From Bedellia somnulentella (Eukaryota > Arthropoda > Insecta > Lepidoptera > Bedelliidae): 64,000 nt of DNA. The stretch is taken from NCBI GenBank assembly GCA_963576735.1, contig OY755197.1:5778501-5842500 (forward strand), read 5' to 3'. This document shows positions 1 through 11,048 of the stretch, piece after piece. Within the stretch, counting starts at the first letter, position 1. Each line of letters begins with the position of its first letter. The position numbers and the translations under genes were made by a program. Below the pieces are notes generated by a model. The model searched no databases. It was not told the DNA's origin and worked only from the letters and a program-made list of their open reading frames with translations.

Positions 1-1065
1 GTAATCAACCGCTTTGATAACAATATTTTATGCTTTTTTATAGTCCCTTTTAAATAAATGTTATTATGTGAATTGCATTTTTACCCTAGATACAGCATTT
101 AACTAAATAATGACAAAAACTGCCATTTTATAGTGTTTATAAGATATAAAGCCATTTTAAGAATCCTTAACTAAGTATATTTTATGTGCACATTTGGTTT
201 GTGTTTATAATCCAATGTTACCTAAATATATCGAAATAAATTACACAAAGTAAAATAAAAACCGTTTTATGTAAATAAATTACATAAATACACCTGCATA
301 TATATTGCAATATGAATGTTGGCACTTAGATAGTTAAATATAATGTAAAAATATATAAATCAATATTCAATGTTACAATATGGAAAAAACACTGTTTAAT
401 TTATATTTACACATGTTTATGCAGAACTGATGTCTATATTAATTTAACTATTTTAATATTAGACCAATAAGACAAGAAATTAATTTGAATATGACATATG
501 GTAAAACACCTTTCCAGAAGAAATTAATCACATAAATATGTGTATCAAACAATTTAGTCTGCTTTTAAAGTTACTTAAAAATCTGCTCATTTTGTAAATA
601 CATCATTTATAAATAATTATGTTTAATTGTACTTATGTTTATTTAATGTATTGCCATATTTGTGACATACATTTTACTCTGCGCTTAATTTTGATAATAA
701 TAATTTGATTTTATTGAATTTTAATTTTGTGGTTGTACATTAAATAAACTCAAGTGTTTTATTTTTAAGTAAATCTGTAAATAAATAAATGGGTTTACAG
801 TACCGCTGTACCCTAATAGCGGTTGGTGATTACCGCTTAATTGTAAATTATTAATGTCATTATTTTAATTTTTTATATTTCCAAGACTGTATTGTTTAAC
901 AAAACGACAACTGACATATTACAATGTATAAATAAAATATAATTAAAAATTATGAAAATTTCTTACTTATTTTATTTCATACCAATATCCTCCTCTAAAT
1001 TAAGAACTAAGTTTAAGAGCGATGATATGGTCCTAATATGAAGGTTCAAATCGAAACTCTATAGT
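1..1065. other. AT-rich intergenic DNA with a duplicated segment at its left edge
   Basis: No coding region is supported here. The first ~95 bases match 5458-5530 plus 5781-5796 almost exactly; the second copy is interrupted by a SINE-A element. The rest is AT-rich DNA with scattered AATAAA-like strings. Confidence 0.6.
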
Positions 1066-1069
1066 ATAA

Positions 1070-1322
1070 CATACATACATATATACATATACTCACGGCT
1101 GTAAATCCCTAGAAGGGGTAGCCAGAGCTAAGGAATTAAAAATTCCTCAGCCACTTTTGGAAATGTGAGTGGGGAAAAGTAGTAAAAATAATGGATGTTG
1201 GTGATGGGTCTCCAACCGCATCGCCCAACAAACCCATAAAAGCCCCAATACCGTTAGTCGCCTCTTACGTACACCCACCGGAAGAAATGGGGTAGTGCTA
1301 TTCTAAGCCGACACTACACAGC
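1070..1322 (-). mobile_element. SINE-A copy, near full length
   Basis: This is a member of a ~250-bp family that recurs more than 20 times in the window. Read on the minus strand it starts with GCTGTGTAGTGTCGGCTTAG, passes AAGAGGCGACTAACGG and a B-box-like GGTTGGAGACC, and ends in CCGTGAGTATATGTATG. The family name is mine. Confidence 0.85.
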
Positions 1323-1405
1323 AAATCTATAGTATAAATCATAATAAAATTACTGCATTACCCCCAGTCTGTCCAAAAATATTGACGATGCCGAATACGA
1401 ATTGC

Positions 1406-1540
1406 TACAAACATACAAATACTCATATACTATGCGAGTAAAAATCCCAAAAAAATTCCTCAGTCACTTGGAAGTTCAGTAGATAAAAGGAGGGTTGGTA
1501 GTGTGGAGCAATCACAAAAAATCCCTAATATAAGTTAAGT
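1406..1540 (-). mobile_element. Decayed SINE-A fragment
   Basis: Only scattered blocks of the SINE-A 3' half remain, such as CTCATATACT and ATTCCTCAGTCACTT. Many changes separate it from the intact copies. Confidence 0.45.
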
Positions 1541-1762
1541 AAGTTTTTACAACACATACTTGATGTCCGTAGGTCCGTTGAGTGGTTAGGAATCTAGCTA
1601 TTGAATCAGGAGAAGCGGGTTCGTATAAGAATAGTACAAGCCATCCCGTGGCTGTCGTACTTCGGTCTTAGGTGCTTTTTGGGTAATTGCTGTTAGCCTT
1701 CCGATCCTATTTGATAGGGCTAAAATATGAGTTTCAAATGTGAGATCTCTGTCTAATATTAA

Positions 1763-1967
1763 AGAAAGAAAGACACACTTGGACCAAATTGAAAGTGTGC
1801 TCAAAAAGGCAGGCGTCCGAAGTATGAAGAATAAAAGAGCATGTATGAAAAGATTGATGGATGTAGACGAAGCAAGAGAGGTTTGCCAGGATCGTACGAA
1901 GTGGCGATCGCTTGTCTCTGCCTACCCCAATGGGAATTAACGGCGTGAGTATATGTATGTATGTATT
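1763..1967 (+). mobile_element. RTE-type LINE, 3' end fragment
   Basis: The open frame matches the C-terminus of the RTE protein at 9163-9987 (RTHLDQIE, KKAGVRS, EAREVCQDRTKW, SAYPNGN). The short 3' UTR GGCGTGAGTATATGTATGTA follows directly. It is a 5'-truncated insertion, as is usual for LINEs. Confidence 0.85.
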
Positions 1968-2779
1968 AAACCTAGATGTTGTTTCACATAGAAACAATCT
2001 GCCTGCCCTCTTTCACGTGAATAAACAATCCGAGTAAAGCATGGCAACTCTGAACACGAGATGACCAAAATTTAATTTTGAGATACATTAGTATCTCTAC
2101 CACCTGTTTGGGAATGGAATAATGTTCAAGTTGAGTCATCTTTGGAAATGTTATTTCCGCGTAAGAACTATTTACAGCGCAAAAGTAGTGTTACATTTGA
2201 CGACGACTTTTTAGAGATGGTTCTTCGGCTGAGGGTTCTTTGTCAGATATTTCAGACTTTCGATTTTTGACGTCAAATGCAGCGGCCCACCAAGTTGAAT
2301 GTTTTTTGTAAAGGCGGTATGTCGATATCTTAAACAGTTTAAGTACTAAGGCAGTAAGAGCCCAACTCTTGTATTTTCTAATCAAGGTCCGGATCTTCAC
2401 TTATTGTAGTTTTTTAATTTCCCTTTCAACCAAATTTCAGCTCTCGGAGTTGATGGAAAGTACTAGATCTATTACAATTCTCATTAGTAACTGAGTGTGT
2501 GTCATAAATGCGAAACTGTTATTTTAAAAATCTTATTTAATTTTATGAGCCATACATCCTAGGATTAAGTCGGCTCAAATGCGAAACTTTGCTTTCGATA
2601 TTCGGTAAAAATTTACTTACAGACTTGAAATTTTGGCTTTTAAGTAGATATATGAATACAGCATACTAGACGACGAAAGCGACCAAATTTTAGGATCATA
2701 TAATCGGAACTATTCAGATAGATATAATAAATACAGTAGAAAACTATTATAGCCGTGTATTGCTTAAAATAGCGCTAGC
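1968..2779. other. Unassigned DNA before LINE-1
   Basis: I see no gene here. Short frames on both strands have no recognisable motif. Part of it may be a 5' remnant of the LINE that follows, but I could not match it to an endonuclease domain. Confidence 0.4.
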
Positions 2780-5225
2780 CAATTTCTTCCCGTGGTTGTT
2801 CATAAGACTAACGAACTATATCTAAAGGACAGATCTGCCAAAGGGGGTCAACAAATAGTAGATTTATTTAGCAGTTACTTTCAAGACGTGTACAAATTGA
2901 TTCAGTTTCAGCCGAAAGCAAAGCGCTCCCCGTCCTTTGACGGTAATAGTCAGTCACCACTTACACACGTAATGGTTCAAGAATCAGATGTTTTAAAGTC
3001 ACTGAAATTGTTTGTCACCTTATTTATTAAAATGTTGTGCGGATCACCTCAGTAAACCTCTAACTGCAATATTTAATCAATCCCTCGCAACCGGTAAATT
3101 TCCTGCAGAATGGAAAACGGCTTATATTAGCCCGATACCGAAATCGGACACCCTCAGTGATATCTCACAGTATCGTCCTATTTCTCTTCTATCGGTTTGT
3201 GGTAAAATTTTTGAACAGCATGTCTATAAAGCAATTATGGCTCATATAAAACCACAAATTAGTATTGAGCAACATGGGTTTCTGCCTCAAAGATCAACAG
3301 AAACTAACCTTGTAAGTTATGTTACAGACGTTTCGAAAGCCCTAGATAATGTAATCCTGTATATGTCGTGGCCATATCGTAGATTTGAACACATCGTGAA
3401 ATGATCGATCATTTCATGAAATAGTCACATTTCATGATGTGGCCAACTTAATATGACCAGATCATAAAATCGTCAACGTTTCACGATTTAATCATCCACG
3501 CTTGGCCAGATCGTAGAATAGGGCGACCTGTGAAATGCGATCCAAACTCAACGGTTTTTTAACATATTGTTCAGTTTTTTCGTAATTTGCAAAGTTCTCG
3601 AGAACCTTTTCGTCGAAAACTCTTTTGCAATCACTTTCTTCTTCGCTTAATAGCGAATAATTAACATTTTTACTGCGAGAAATAAAATTTTTGACAGTGG
3701 CCGCCATCTACACATATAAACAAAGCTTTCAGCGGGCGTTTTCAGCGCCTCTACCGGTAATTAATGGGACTACTTTACGATATGACCAAATAATCTTAAC
3801 CATTTCATGAAGAGGCCGCGCGTTTAGTTGGCCATATCGAGAAACGATTTCTTATGATCTGCCCAAACCACATCACGATAATGCTAATAAACAGTTTAAC
3901 GTATTTCATGAAATGATCGATCATTTCACGATGTGTTCAAATCTACGATATGGCCACGACATATACACGGATTTCAAAAAAGCGTTTGATTTAGTTGACC
4001 TCTTTCTGCTGGGTTGGAAGCTTGAAATGTATGGTATACATGGCTGTTTACTCCTATGGTGTATCTCCAATTTGGAAAATCGATCGCAATTAGTGGCTCT
4101 GGGAGGTTATAGGTCTAGCGCATACTCGGACCGCTTTTCTTCATAATATTTATAAATGATTTGTGTAAATTATTGACATCCAATTTTAAATTATACGCTG
4201 ATGATTTGAAAATTTATAGAGTAATTAATTCTTCAGCAGACATAGAAGCATTACAAAGTGACCTAAACAATGTTCAACAGTGGTGTACAGAAAACAGTAT
4301 GCAACTAAATCCTACCAAATGCTGTTGCATTAACTTTAGTAGAAAATTAATACCTTCTAAACCAAATTATTTTATTAATAGTGTATTATTGACAGAGGTT
4401 AATTGTATAAAGGATCTGGGAGTTATTATTGATAACAAACTGTCCTTTGTTCCACATATAGATCACATAACTAAGAGAGCCCTTAAACTATCGGGTTTTC
4501 TAGTTAGACAACTGAAGTTCTTCAACAACTATAAGGTCACTAAAATAGTTTTATACACTTTTGTGCGCAGTTTACTGGATTACTGTAGCGTTGTATGGAA
4601 TCCGGGATACCAAGTACATAGTGACAGACTAGAACAAGTTAAAAAAAAAATCTTTATAATCTTTCTCATAACGACAATAAATGTAGAAGTTTAAAATCAT
4701 ATGAAGAGCGGCTGTCACATTATGAAATGGTATCTCTACGCGATCGAAGAAAAGCCACTGATGTTGCATTTTTGTGCAAGCTTATACAGAACAAGATAGA
4801 TTGCCCTCATCTATTGGAAAAACTTGATCTTTCTGTTCCTCGTATGGCAAGTCGCCTTCAAAATCGTGTTACATTTCAGGTACCCTTTTATAAAACTGTT
4901 CTTGGTCATCATTCTCCCATGTATCGAATATGCTCATCAACTAATGCCATCCGTGCATCCGCTGATATATTTCATGATTCTGTGACCTCAGTCAAAAAAT
5001 AGTTTTAGATTTATAAATAAGTTATTTATAAATAAGTTAAGTTTTTAGGTTAATGTTGCAATTAGAATTAGACTAACGAAATTGTAGTTCACTTAATTCC
5101 AGTTCATGATGGCATACTGTGTCTACTCTTAGTAGGATTTCATTTATATCTGTTCACTAACGCATTTGGTTTATTCTTAAGTTATAATGTAATCCAGTTT
5201 GTAGACCAAATAAAAAAATAAAAAA
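2780..5225 (+). pseudogene. LINE-1: decayed Jockey/CR1-like non-LTR retrotransposon
   Basis: Reverse transcriptase motifs appear in order but in shifting frames. They include SQYRPISLLSVCGKIFE (~3165), EQHGFLPQRST (~3265), YTDFKKAFD (~3964), the catalytic FKLYADDLKIY (~4180), LGVIIDNKLSF (~4420) and a C-terminal thumb/tail with ERLSHYEMVSLRDRRKATD (~4705-4780). The reading frame ends at 5002 and an A-rich tail follows at ~5205-5230. No endonuclease domain is seen, so the copy is 5' truncated. Frameshifts near 3040, 4140 and 4645, plus an inserted element at 3364-3961, make it dead. The clade is inferred from motif wording only. Confidence 0.85.
3364..3961. mobile_element. TIR element A1 (MITE-like, TATA-flanked) inside LINE-1
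   Basis: The ends are perfect inverted repeats of at least 59 bp (TGTCGTGGCCATATCGTAGA at the left, its reverse complement at the right). TATA flanks both sides at 3360-3363 and 3962-3965. Each arm contains the perfect 20-bp palindrome TGAAATGATCGATCATTTCA. The interior repeats variants of TGGCCA-ATCGT and TTTCA[TC]GAT. A 71-codon frame with an ATG runs on the minus strand at 3707-3492; its meaning is unknown and no transposase is evident. It splits the LINE-1 reverse transcriptase just before YTDFKKAFD, so it arrived after the LINE. Confidence 0.9.
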
Positions 5226-5457
5226 AAATAAGAGGCAACTAAGGTGTTAAGCCGATTTTTAAATTATTTTTTAGCCGACATGGCTTTAGTTTTACGTCTA
5301 ACATTCTTTCTTCTTCTTCTTTGATAAATATGTTGTCCGTAGTATTAATACTGTTGGCAGATTTTATCAAAACTTTATTTTATGACATATTTTATCTAAT
5401 ATGCTTTTGGTGAAATATGGCATGCCAACTCTGATTAAAATTCTTGCCCTTTTTGTG

Positions 5458-5796
5458 TAATCAACCGCTTTGATAACGATATTTTATGCTTTTTTATAGT
5501 CCCTTTTAAATAAATGTTATTATGTGAATGGCTGTGTAGCTGTGAAGTGTTGGCTTAGAATAGCACTACCCCATTTCTTCCGGTGGGTGTACGTAAGAGG
5601 CGACTAACGGACTTAGGGATTTTTGAGCGATTCGGCTGGAGACCCATCACCAACAATCTTTATTTTACCATCTTTTCCCCACTCAACTTCCAAAAGTGAC
5701 TGAGGAATTTCTAATTTCTCAGCTCTGCCTGGCTACCCCATTTAGGGATTTATAGCCGTGAGTATATGTATGTATGTATGTGAAATGCATTTTTAC
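5458..5796 (+). repeat. Second copy of the window-start repeat, carrying a SINE-A
   Basis: Bases 5458-5530 repeat 2-75 of the window, and the match resumes at 5781 (ATGCATTTTTACC). Position ~85 is therefore the empty site for the SINE-A at 5531-5780, with GTGAA(A)T on both sides as the target duplication. Confidence 0.85.
5531..5780 (+). mobile_element. SINE-A copy, full length
   Basis: It runs from GCTGTGTAG to GTATGTATGTATG. It has an A-box-like TGGCTTAGAAT near the 5' end and the AAGAGGCGACTAACGG block. Its termini are fixed by the empty site at the start of the window. Confidence 0.9.
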
Positions 5797-6319
5797 CAAG
5801 TCTTATGTTTTGTACCGCGATTTCTTACTATTAATATTATATGAGTAAATAAATAATGTTCAATGCCCAATGTTAGAACATTCTTTCAGCTTCATCCTTT
5901 ATCGTTATAGTAAATGTTAATTGCCTTATCTTAGAATCTTAAACTTGGCACGCTTTTATCTAGATTTTCATTACTTTTTAGAGATAGACAAGCATCTCAA
6001 TCGAGATTTGGCTAGTATTTCACAGAATGTTTTTGGTGGAATAAATTTATGAGTAATAATTCTTTTTATATACTTCATGCTTGTGATTTTAAGCACAAAA
6101 GAGGTCCCAAACAAGAAGGGTGGTTTGGAAGCATATTCAACGGCTAACATCTTTGGGGGTATCTTGGTTTTACTATCCTGACCTATGTAAAAAACAGGGT
6201 ATGTATTGATAGAACAGGACTAATTGACAAAAGGGGATGAAATTCGATACACACATACAAAATTATAATCAAATCTGTAAAATTAGCAGTAGCTATAGGT
6301 AATCACCAAACATGCCCCT
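5797..6319. other. Intergenic DNA, nothing recognised
   Basis: This is AT-rich sequence with no open frame of note, no repeat match inside the window and no RNA gene. Confidence 0.5.
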
Positions 6320-9160
6320 TCTCCGTCTGTTGAAAAATTGTGGGTACGTCTAACCGTTAGTGGAATCCGGTTACTAGTTGGCACTGCGTACCGCCCCCCT
6401 GGCTTAACGATGACCAGTTCTTTGATGCTTTGACAGAAACTGTCTCATCAAGCAGTAACTATGACAGAATTATACTTCTAGGAGATTTTAATATTGTCTT
6501 CTCTGATGACAAAGACCGTAACTACCGAAGTTTGACCCAATTTTTAACGACAATAAACTTGAGACAAATAGTTACAGAACCGACTCATTTTACAGAACAC
6601 AGTAAAACGATTATCGACTTAATTTGTACCGACGCCCCTACCCGAACCGTGGATGAATTCCATATTCCTGAATTAGGTCATCATGCTTTTGTTACAATGA
6701 AAATTGACTTAAAAAACCGAAACCTGTACCAAAACTTATTACATACCGACCATTGCCTGAAACCGACTTAGACAAATTCAATAATGAAGTTGAAAATACA
6801 AATTGGAAAAATGGAAAGTATTTGACGACATTGACGAAATGATATTCCAATTTAATATCTTAATCACCAATTTGATCGTTACGCTCCTATGAAAACTATA
6901 CTCGTTAAAGATACCCCAAAGCCGTGGCTCACTTCCAATATAAGGTTGATGATGAGACTTCGGGATGAAGCACAACGTAGGGCTAAGAGGGAGAAGACCG
7001 AGAGTAGCCAACAATATTCTAAAGATATGAAACACCAAGCCATTTCATCATTACATGCTGAAAAGAAGGCTTTCTTTGAGCATTGTGTAAATAATAATAA
7101 TAGGGACTCACGAGCTCTCTGGAAAAAATTAAAACGGTACATCTTACCAAATAAGCGCGATGTGGAACTCCCTGCTTATTTTGATGATGCCGATAAGATA
7201 AATGACTTTTTTTGTACAGTTCCTGGGACTAGTAATGTAAAGGGCGATAGGAAAAAACGTCCCCACCATCCAACAGATTTCAAACAAGTGTCATTTGAAA
7301 CATCTATTAGAATAGAGAACTTTTTACTATGGCGACATATATCAAATGCTTGGGGTTTAGATTTTATAATATATTCTTCTTTTTTACTTACACATTTACT
7401 TAGTGTGCATTAAAAAGGACTAGAATATGGCGATCTAAATAATATTTTAATATAAAATGCGTAGTATTTTAATATATTTGCTATAAGGTAACATTATTTT
7501 TTAGAAACCAAAAAAGCATTTTTTTTCTTATATTTCATTGCGTGGAGATTTAGTAGCTCTAAGAATAAAAAAGTATTACGCTAAACGTGTCGCAAAATGA
7601 AGGTGCCGGAAACCGGTTCGAGCTAGTCGGGACGTGCGCAGAGGAGTAGATTTTGAAAACGTTTTGGCACAATTATGGATACAGGACGTCAATGTACATA
7701 GAATCGTCTTTTGTTTACGTGAAATATGCATTTGTGCTGAAAAGTTATTTTTTTATTATAAAAAAACCCAAATGTTTTTTCAATTAACACAGGTACTTTA
7801 GACTTTTTTGGGTCCCAATGAACAAATTGACACATATCCTATGACTGTTGTAGGGTGGGGACGAGGTTCATAAAAAATTCCCCATGATCCTTTATCTGAC
7901 CTGACTTTTTATGAATTCACCCGCTACGGAGATACCACCTTTTTGCTGGAGCCTGTGACTAGCGATACTGTTTATAAAGCTGTCACAACAATAAAAACCA
8001 AAGCAACATGTCTGGACATAATAAATATTGACATGATACTTCTTACATTTCCTACGACACTAAACTTGTCATACTGACAACCATTGTTAACAAAAGCATC
8101 ATCTCAAGTAAGTTCCCTTCCATTTGGAAAACAGACAAAATTACGCCACTCCCAAAGAAACCTAACCCTACCCTTATTTCCGATCTACGAGCAATAAGTA
8201 TAATCCCATGTGCATCGAAGATAGTAGAACGGGTGGTGTATGATCAGCTTTTAAAATATCTAGAGGAGGATAATATTTTGCCAGAGCCTCACTCAGGTTT
8301 CCGCAAGAGCCATTCAACAGCTACAGCACTGTAAGATGTTGTTGATAATGTCTTAAAAAATCGTGATTATTGGCATTACTAGACTCTAAAACTTTTGATT
8401 GTTTGTTTACACCCCTGGCTCTATCCAAAATGTCGTATTATGGATTTGATGTCAGTACAGTGTGCTGGTTTGACAGTTATTTGTCTGACCGAAAACAATT
8501 TGTTGAGTTGCGTAAGAGAAACGGTGTTATAAATACCTCTTCCGATAGAGTGCTGGATTGGGGAGTCCCCCAAGGATCAATATTAGGCCCACTCCTGTTT
8601 GTTTTGTACATCGCAGATTTGGTTAAAAATATAAAACACAGCAAATTTCATTTATATGCTGATGATCTGCAGTTATATATTTCTAGTCGTCCCAAAAATA
8701 CTGTTGATGCAGTAAATAAACTTAATGTTGATCTTCATCAAGTTGTTTCTTGGTCAGAGAAAAACTGTCTTGTTCTAAACCCGTTGAAATCTAAATTCAT
8801 GGTTCTTGGTACCAGAATTCACATCTCTAATACGTTGGAGGCCCTGAAGGCTTGTGATGTGGCTATTATGGATCAACCATTAGAAAGAGTCGAAGAAGCA
8901 CGAAACCTAGGTATGGACGGGGAACTGCGGTTCGAAAACCATGTTCTGTCAGTAGTTAGTAACTGCTTTTATCGACTCAAAGTTCTTTACAATATTCGCG
9001 ATTACCTAAGTGTGGATTTGCGTGTTCACCTTAGTGAATCGTTGATATTGTCGAGATTAAACTCTTGTGACGTGGTCTATAGTGTAGTAGTTCATGGATG
9101 ACTGTTTAAAATTGTTGCGTGAAAGTGATTGTGGATTGAGAATGGTTGGATTCATCATTT
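6320..9160 (+). pseudogene. LINE-2: decayed Jockey/CR1-like non-LTR retrotransposon
   Basis: The C-terminal part of an AP endonuclease domain is read from ~6330 (GTAYRPP; IILLGDFNIVF at 6466; THFTEHSKTIIDLICTD). The reverse transcriptase follows from ~7900: RYGDTTF, RAISIIPCASKIVERVV (~8190), PEPHSGFRKSHST (~8283), VPQGSILGPLLFVLYIADL (~8566) and the catalytic FHLYADDLQLY (~8648). The frame is broken at several points, including an early stop near 8330 and a shift near 9100, where DCLKLLRESDCGLRMVGFI continues in another frame. The element stops abruptly at ~9160, where RTE sequence begins. About 550 bp at 7310-7890 do not look like LINE. Confidence 0.85.
7310..7890. other. Unexplained insert within LINE-2
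   Basis: LINE-2 coding sequence stops near 7310 and resumes near 7895 (FYEFTRYGDTTF). The intervening DNA is AT-rich with a more GC-rich patch at 7590-7690. I found no inverted repeats or target duplication, so its class is open. Confidence 0.45.
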
Positions 9161-9162
9161 AA

Positions 9163-10396
9163 TGCCTCTTATATGCCGACGATCAAGTGCTACTTGCATC
9201 ATCGGTGGAAGAGCTGCAAGAAGTGACGAATATTGCATGTGCGTCTTTTGAAAAAAAGGGAATGACGGTGAATGTGGATAAAACAAAAACTATGGTTTTT
9301 GAGAGAGAGGAAAATATGACCGAATGCGTGATTGAGATTAATGGCAAGAAAGTGCAAGAGTTTGTATATTTGGGAAGTTTGTTTACTAGGGATGGAAAGT
9401 GTGATGAAGACATCGAGAGAAGAGTGAAAAAGGGTAATGTGGTAAATGGGGCACTGGATAGTCTAATGTCTAGTCAGTCGGTGTCTGAAAAGGCCCGAAT
9501 GGCTGTGCATAATGCTGTCCTCGTTCCTACGCTTATGTATGGCAGTAAATATTGGGTGTGGCAGAAGAAGCATGAATGTATAGTGAATGCAGTAGAAATG
9601 AGATCCCTCAGAAAAGTTTGTAATGTAATGTTATGGGATCGTGTGAGGAATGATGTGATTCGTGAAAGGTGTGGTGTAAAAGATGATATTGTAAGAAAGA
9701 TAGAAAAAGTAATGTTGAGATGGTTTGGGCACATAGAGAGGACGGATGACAGTAAATTGGTGAAAGAGATATATAGAGCCAATGTGGAAGGTAATGTTAG
9801 TAGAGGACGACCTCGGAGGACACATTTGGATCAAATAGAAAATGTGCTCAAAAAGGCAGGTGTCCGTAGTTTGAAGAATAAAAAAGCATGTATGAAAAGA
9901 TTGATGGATGCAAACGAAGCCAGAGAGGTTTGCCAGGATCGTACAAAGTGGCGATCGATAGTCTCTGCCTACCCCAATGGGAACTAACGGCGTGAGAATA
10001 TGTAACATAACATAACATAAACGTTCACGCCGAATATCCCTGAAGGGGTTGGCAGAGGTACTTATACTTCTGAACATCACGTGACTTCGTCACCTGGTGT
10101 TCAGAGTACCCACGTTTTGCATGGACAGTGTACTCACGTGATAGGGGGCAGGCCTATCGCCGCTTTGTACGAATACACTGTCACATGACTAAGTACAACT
10201 CAGCCATGTGAGTTTTCTCACGATGTTTTCCCTCACCGTTAACAACCATGATAAATTAACCACACATATGTCTTTAGAAAAGACAAATTGGTGTAGGCCC
10301 GACCCAGGATTTGAACACTAGTCGTTTGCACGATAACCGAGTGTTCTACCCACTGGGCTATCACGGTTGCTGAGAATATGTATGTATGTATATTTA
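9163..10396 (+). mobile_element. RTE-type LINE, 5'-truncated within the RT domain
   Basis: The frame opens at the catalytic core LLYADDQVLLASS (9166) and stays open to 9987. Thumb and tail motifs follow (VYLGSLFTRDGKC, RWFGHIERTDD, SRGRPRRTHLDQIE, CQDRTKWRSIVSAYPNGN). The 3' UTR is very short and the tail is (ATGT)n, both typical of RTE. A SINE-B copy splits the tail at 10005-10370. The 5' end abuts LINE-2, so the RTE either inserted into it or was joined by deletion. Several other 3' fragments in the window belong to this same family. Confidence 0.9.
10005..10370 (-). mobile_element. SINE-B copy, tRNA-headed, inside the RTE tail
   Basis: On the minus strand the element begins with a tRNA-like head: A-box-like GATAGCCCAGTGGGTAGA and B-box-like GTTCAAATCCTGG. 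It ends in GGCGTGAACG plus TTATGTTATGTTA. The 12-bp target duplication TGAGAATATGTA is at 9993-10004 and 10371-10382. The SINE 3' end resembles the RTE end (GGCGTGA then TATG repeats), which suggests RTE mobilises it. Confidence 0.85.
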
Positions 10397-10779
10397 TTTA
10401 AGTACTGTTTATGTTTAAGTATACTATTAGTGTGTTACCATTATATCACACTGCTGCTGGTGTGGCGCTTGTGATGTCACTGGTGTAGGCGCTAACTGAA
10501 AATCAGTGTTGTGAGGTAAAACTCACAACTTTTGCTGAGTCAGTGCCCTTTTGCTGTTGGAGGGCACAACATCTCAAAATTTTAATATTATTACTTTTGT
10601 TATTTGTTTTATTTTTTACTAATGTGTTTCTGTTTATGGTTTTCTTATTTTCTTGTCTTTAGTTAAATGATAGGTATCTTTTTTTGTTATTTTTTGCTAT
10701 TCGTGTTCTTAATAAAAACTATATGTGTTTATACTGGTTATCTATAGCTCTTTCTCTTTTTTTGTAATATTACTTGTTT
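10397..10779. other. Intergenic DNA, nothing recognised
   Basis: No gene is visible. There is a T-rich tract around 10595-10700. Confidence 0.5.
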
Positions 10780-11048
10780 CGCCGTGTAGTGTTGGCTTCG
10801 CCGTGTAGTGTCGGCTTAGAATAACACTACCCCATTTCTACCCGTGGGTGATCGTAAGAGGCGACTAAGGGTATAGAGGCTTTTTAAGTGATTTATGGGC
10901 GATGTGGTTGGAGACCCGTCACCAAAAACATTTGTTATTACCATCTTTTCCCCAATCAACTTCCAAAAGTGGCTGAGGAATTTCTCATTCCAAAGCTCTG
11001 GCTACACCGTTAAGGGATTTATAGCCGTGAGTATATGTATGTATGTAT
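10780..11048 (+). mobile_element. SINE-A copy, second subfamily, with a doubled 5' head
   Basis: The 19-base head CGCCGTGTAGTGTTGGCTT at 10780-10798 is repeated as CGCCGTGTAGTGTCGGCTT from 10799. This subfamily reads CTACCCGTGGGTGATCGTAA and CTAAGGGTAT where the first reads TTCCGGTGGGTGTACG and CTAACGGTAT. It ends in GTGAGTATATGTATGTATG. Confidence 0.85.
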
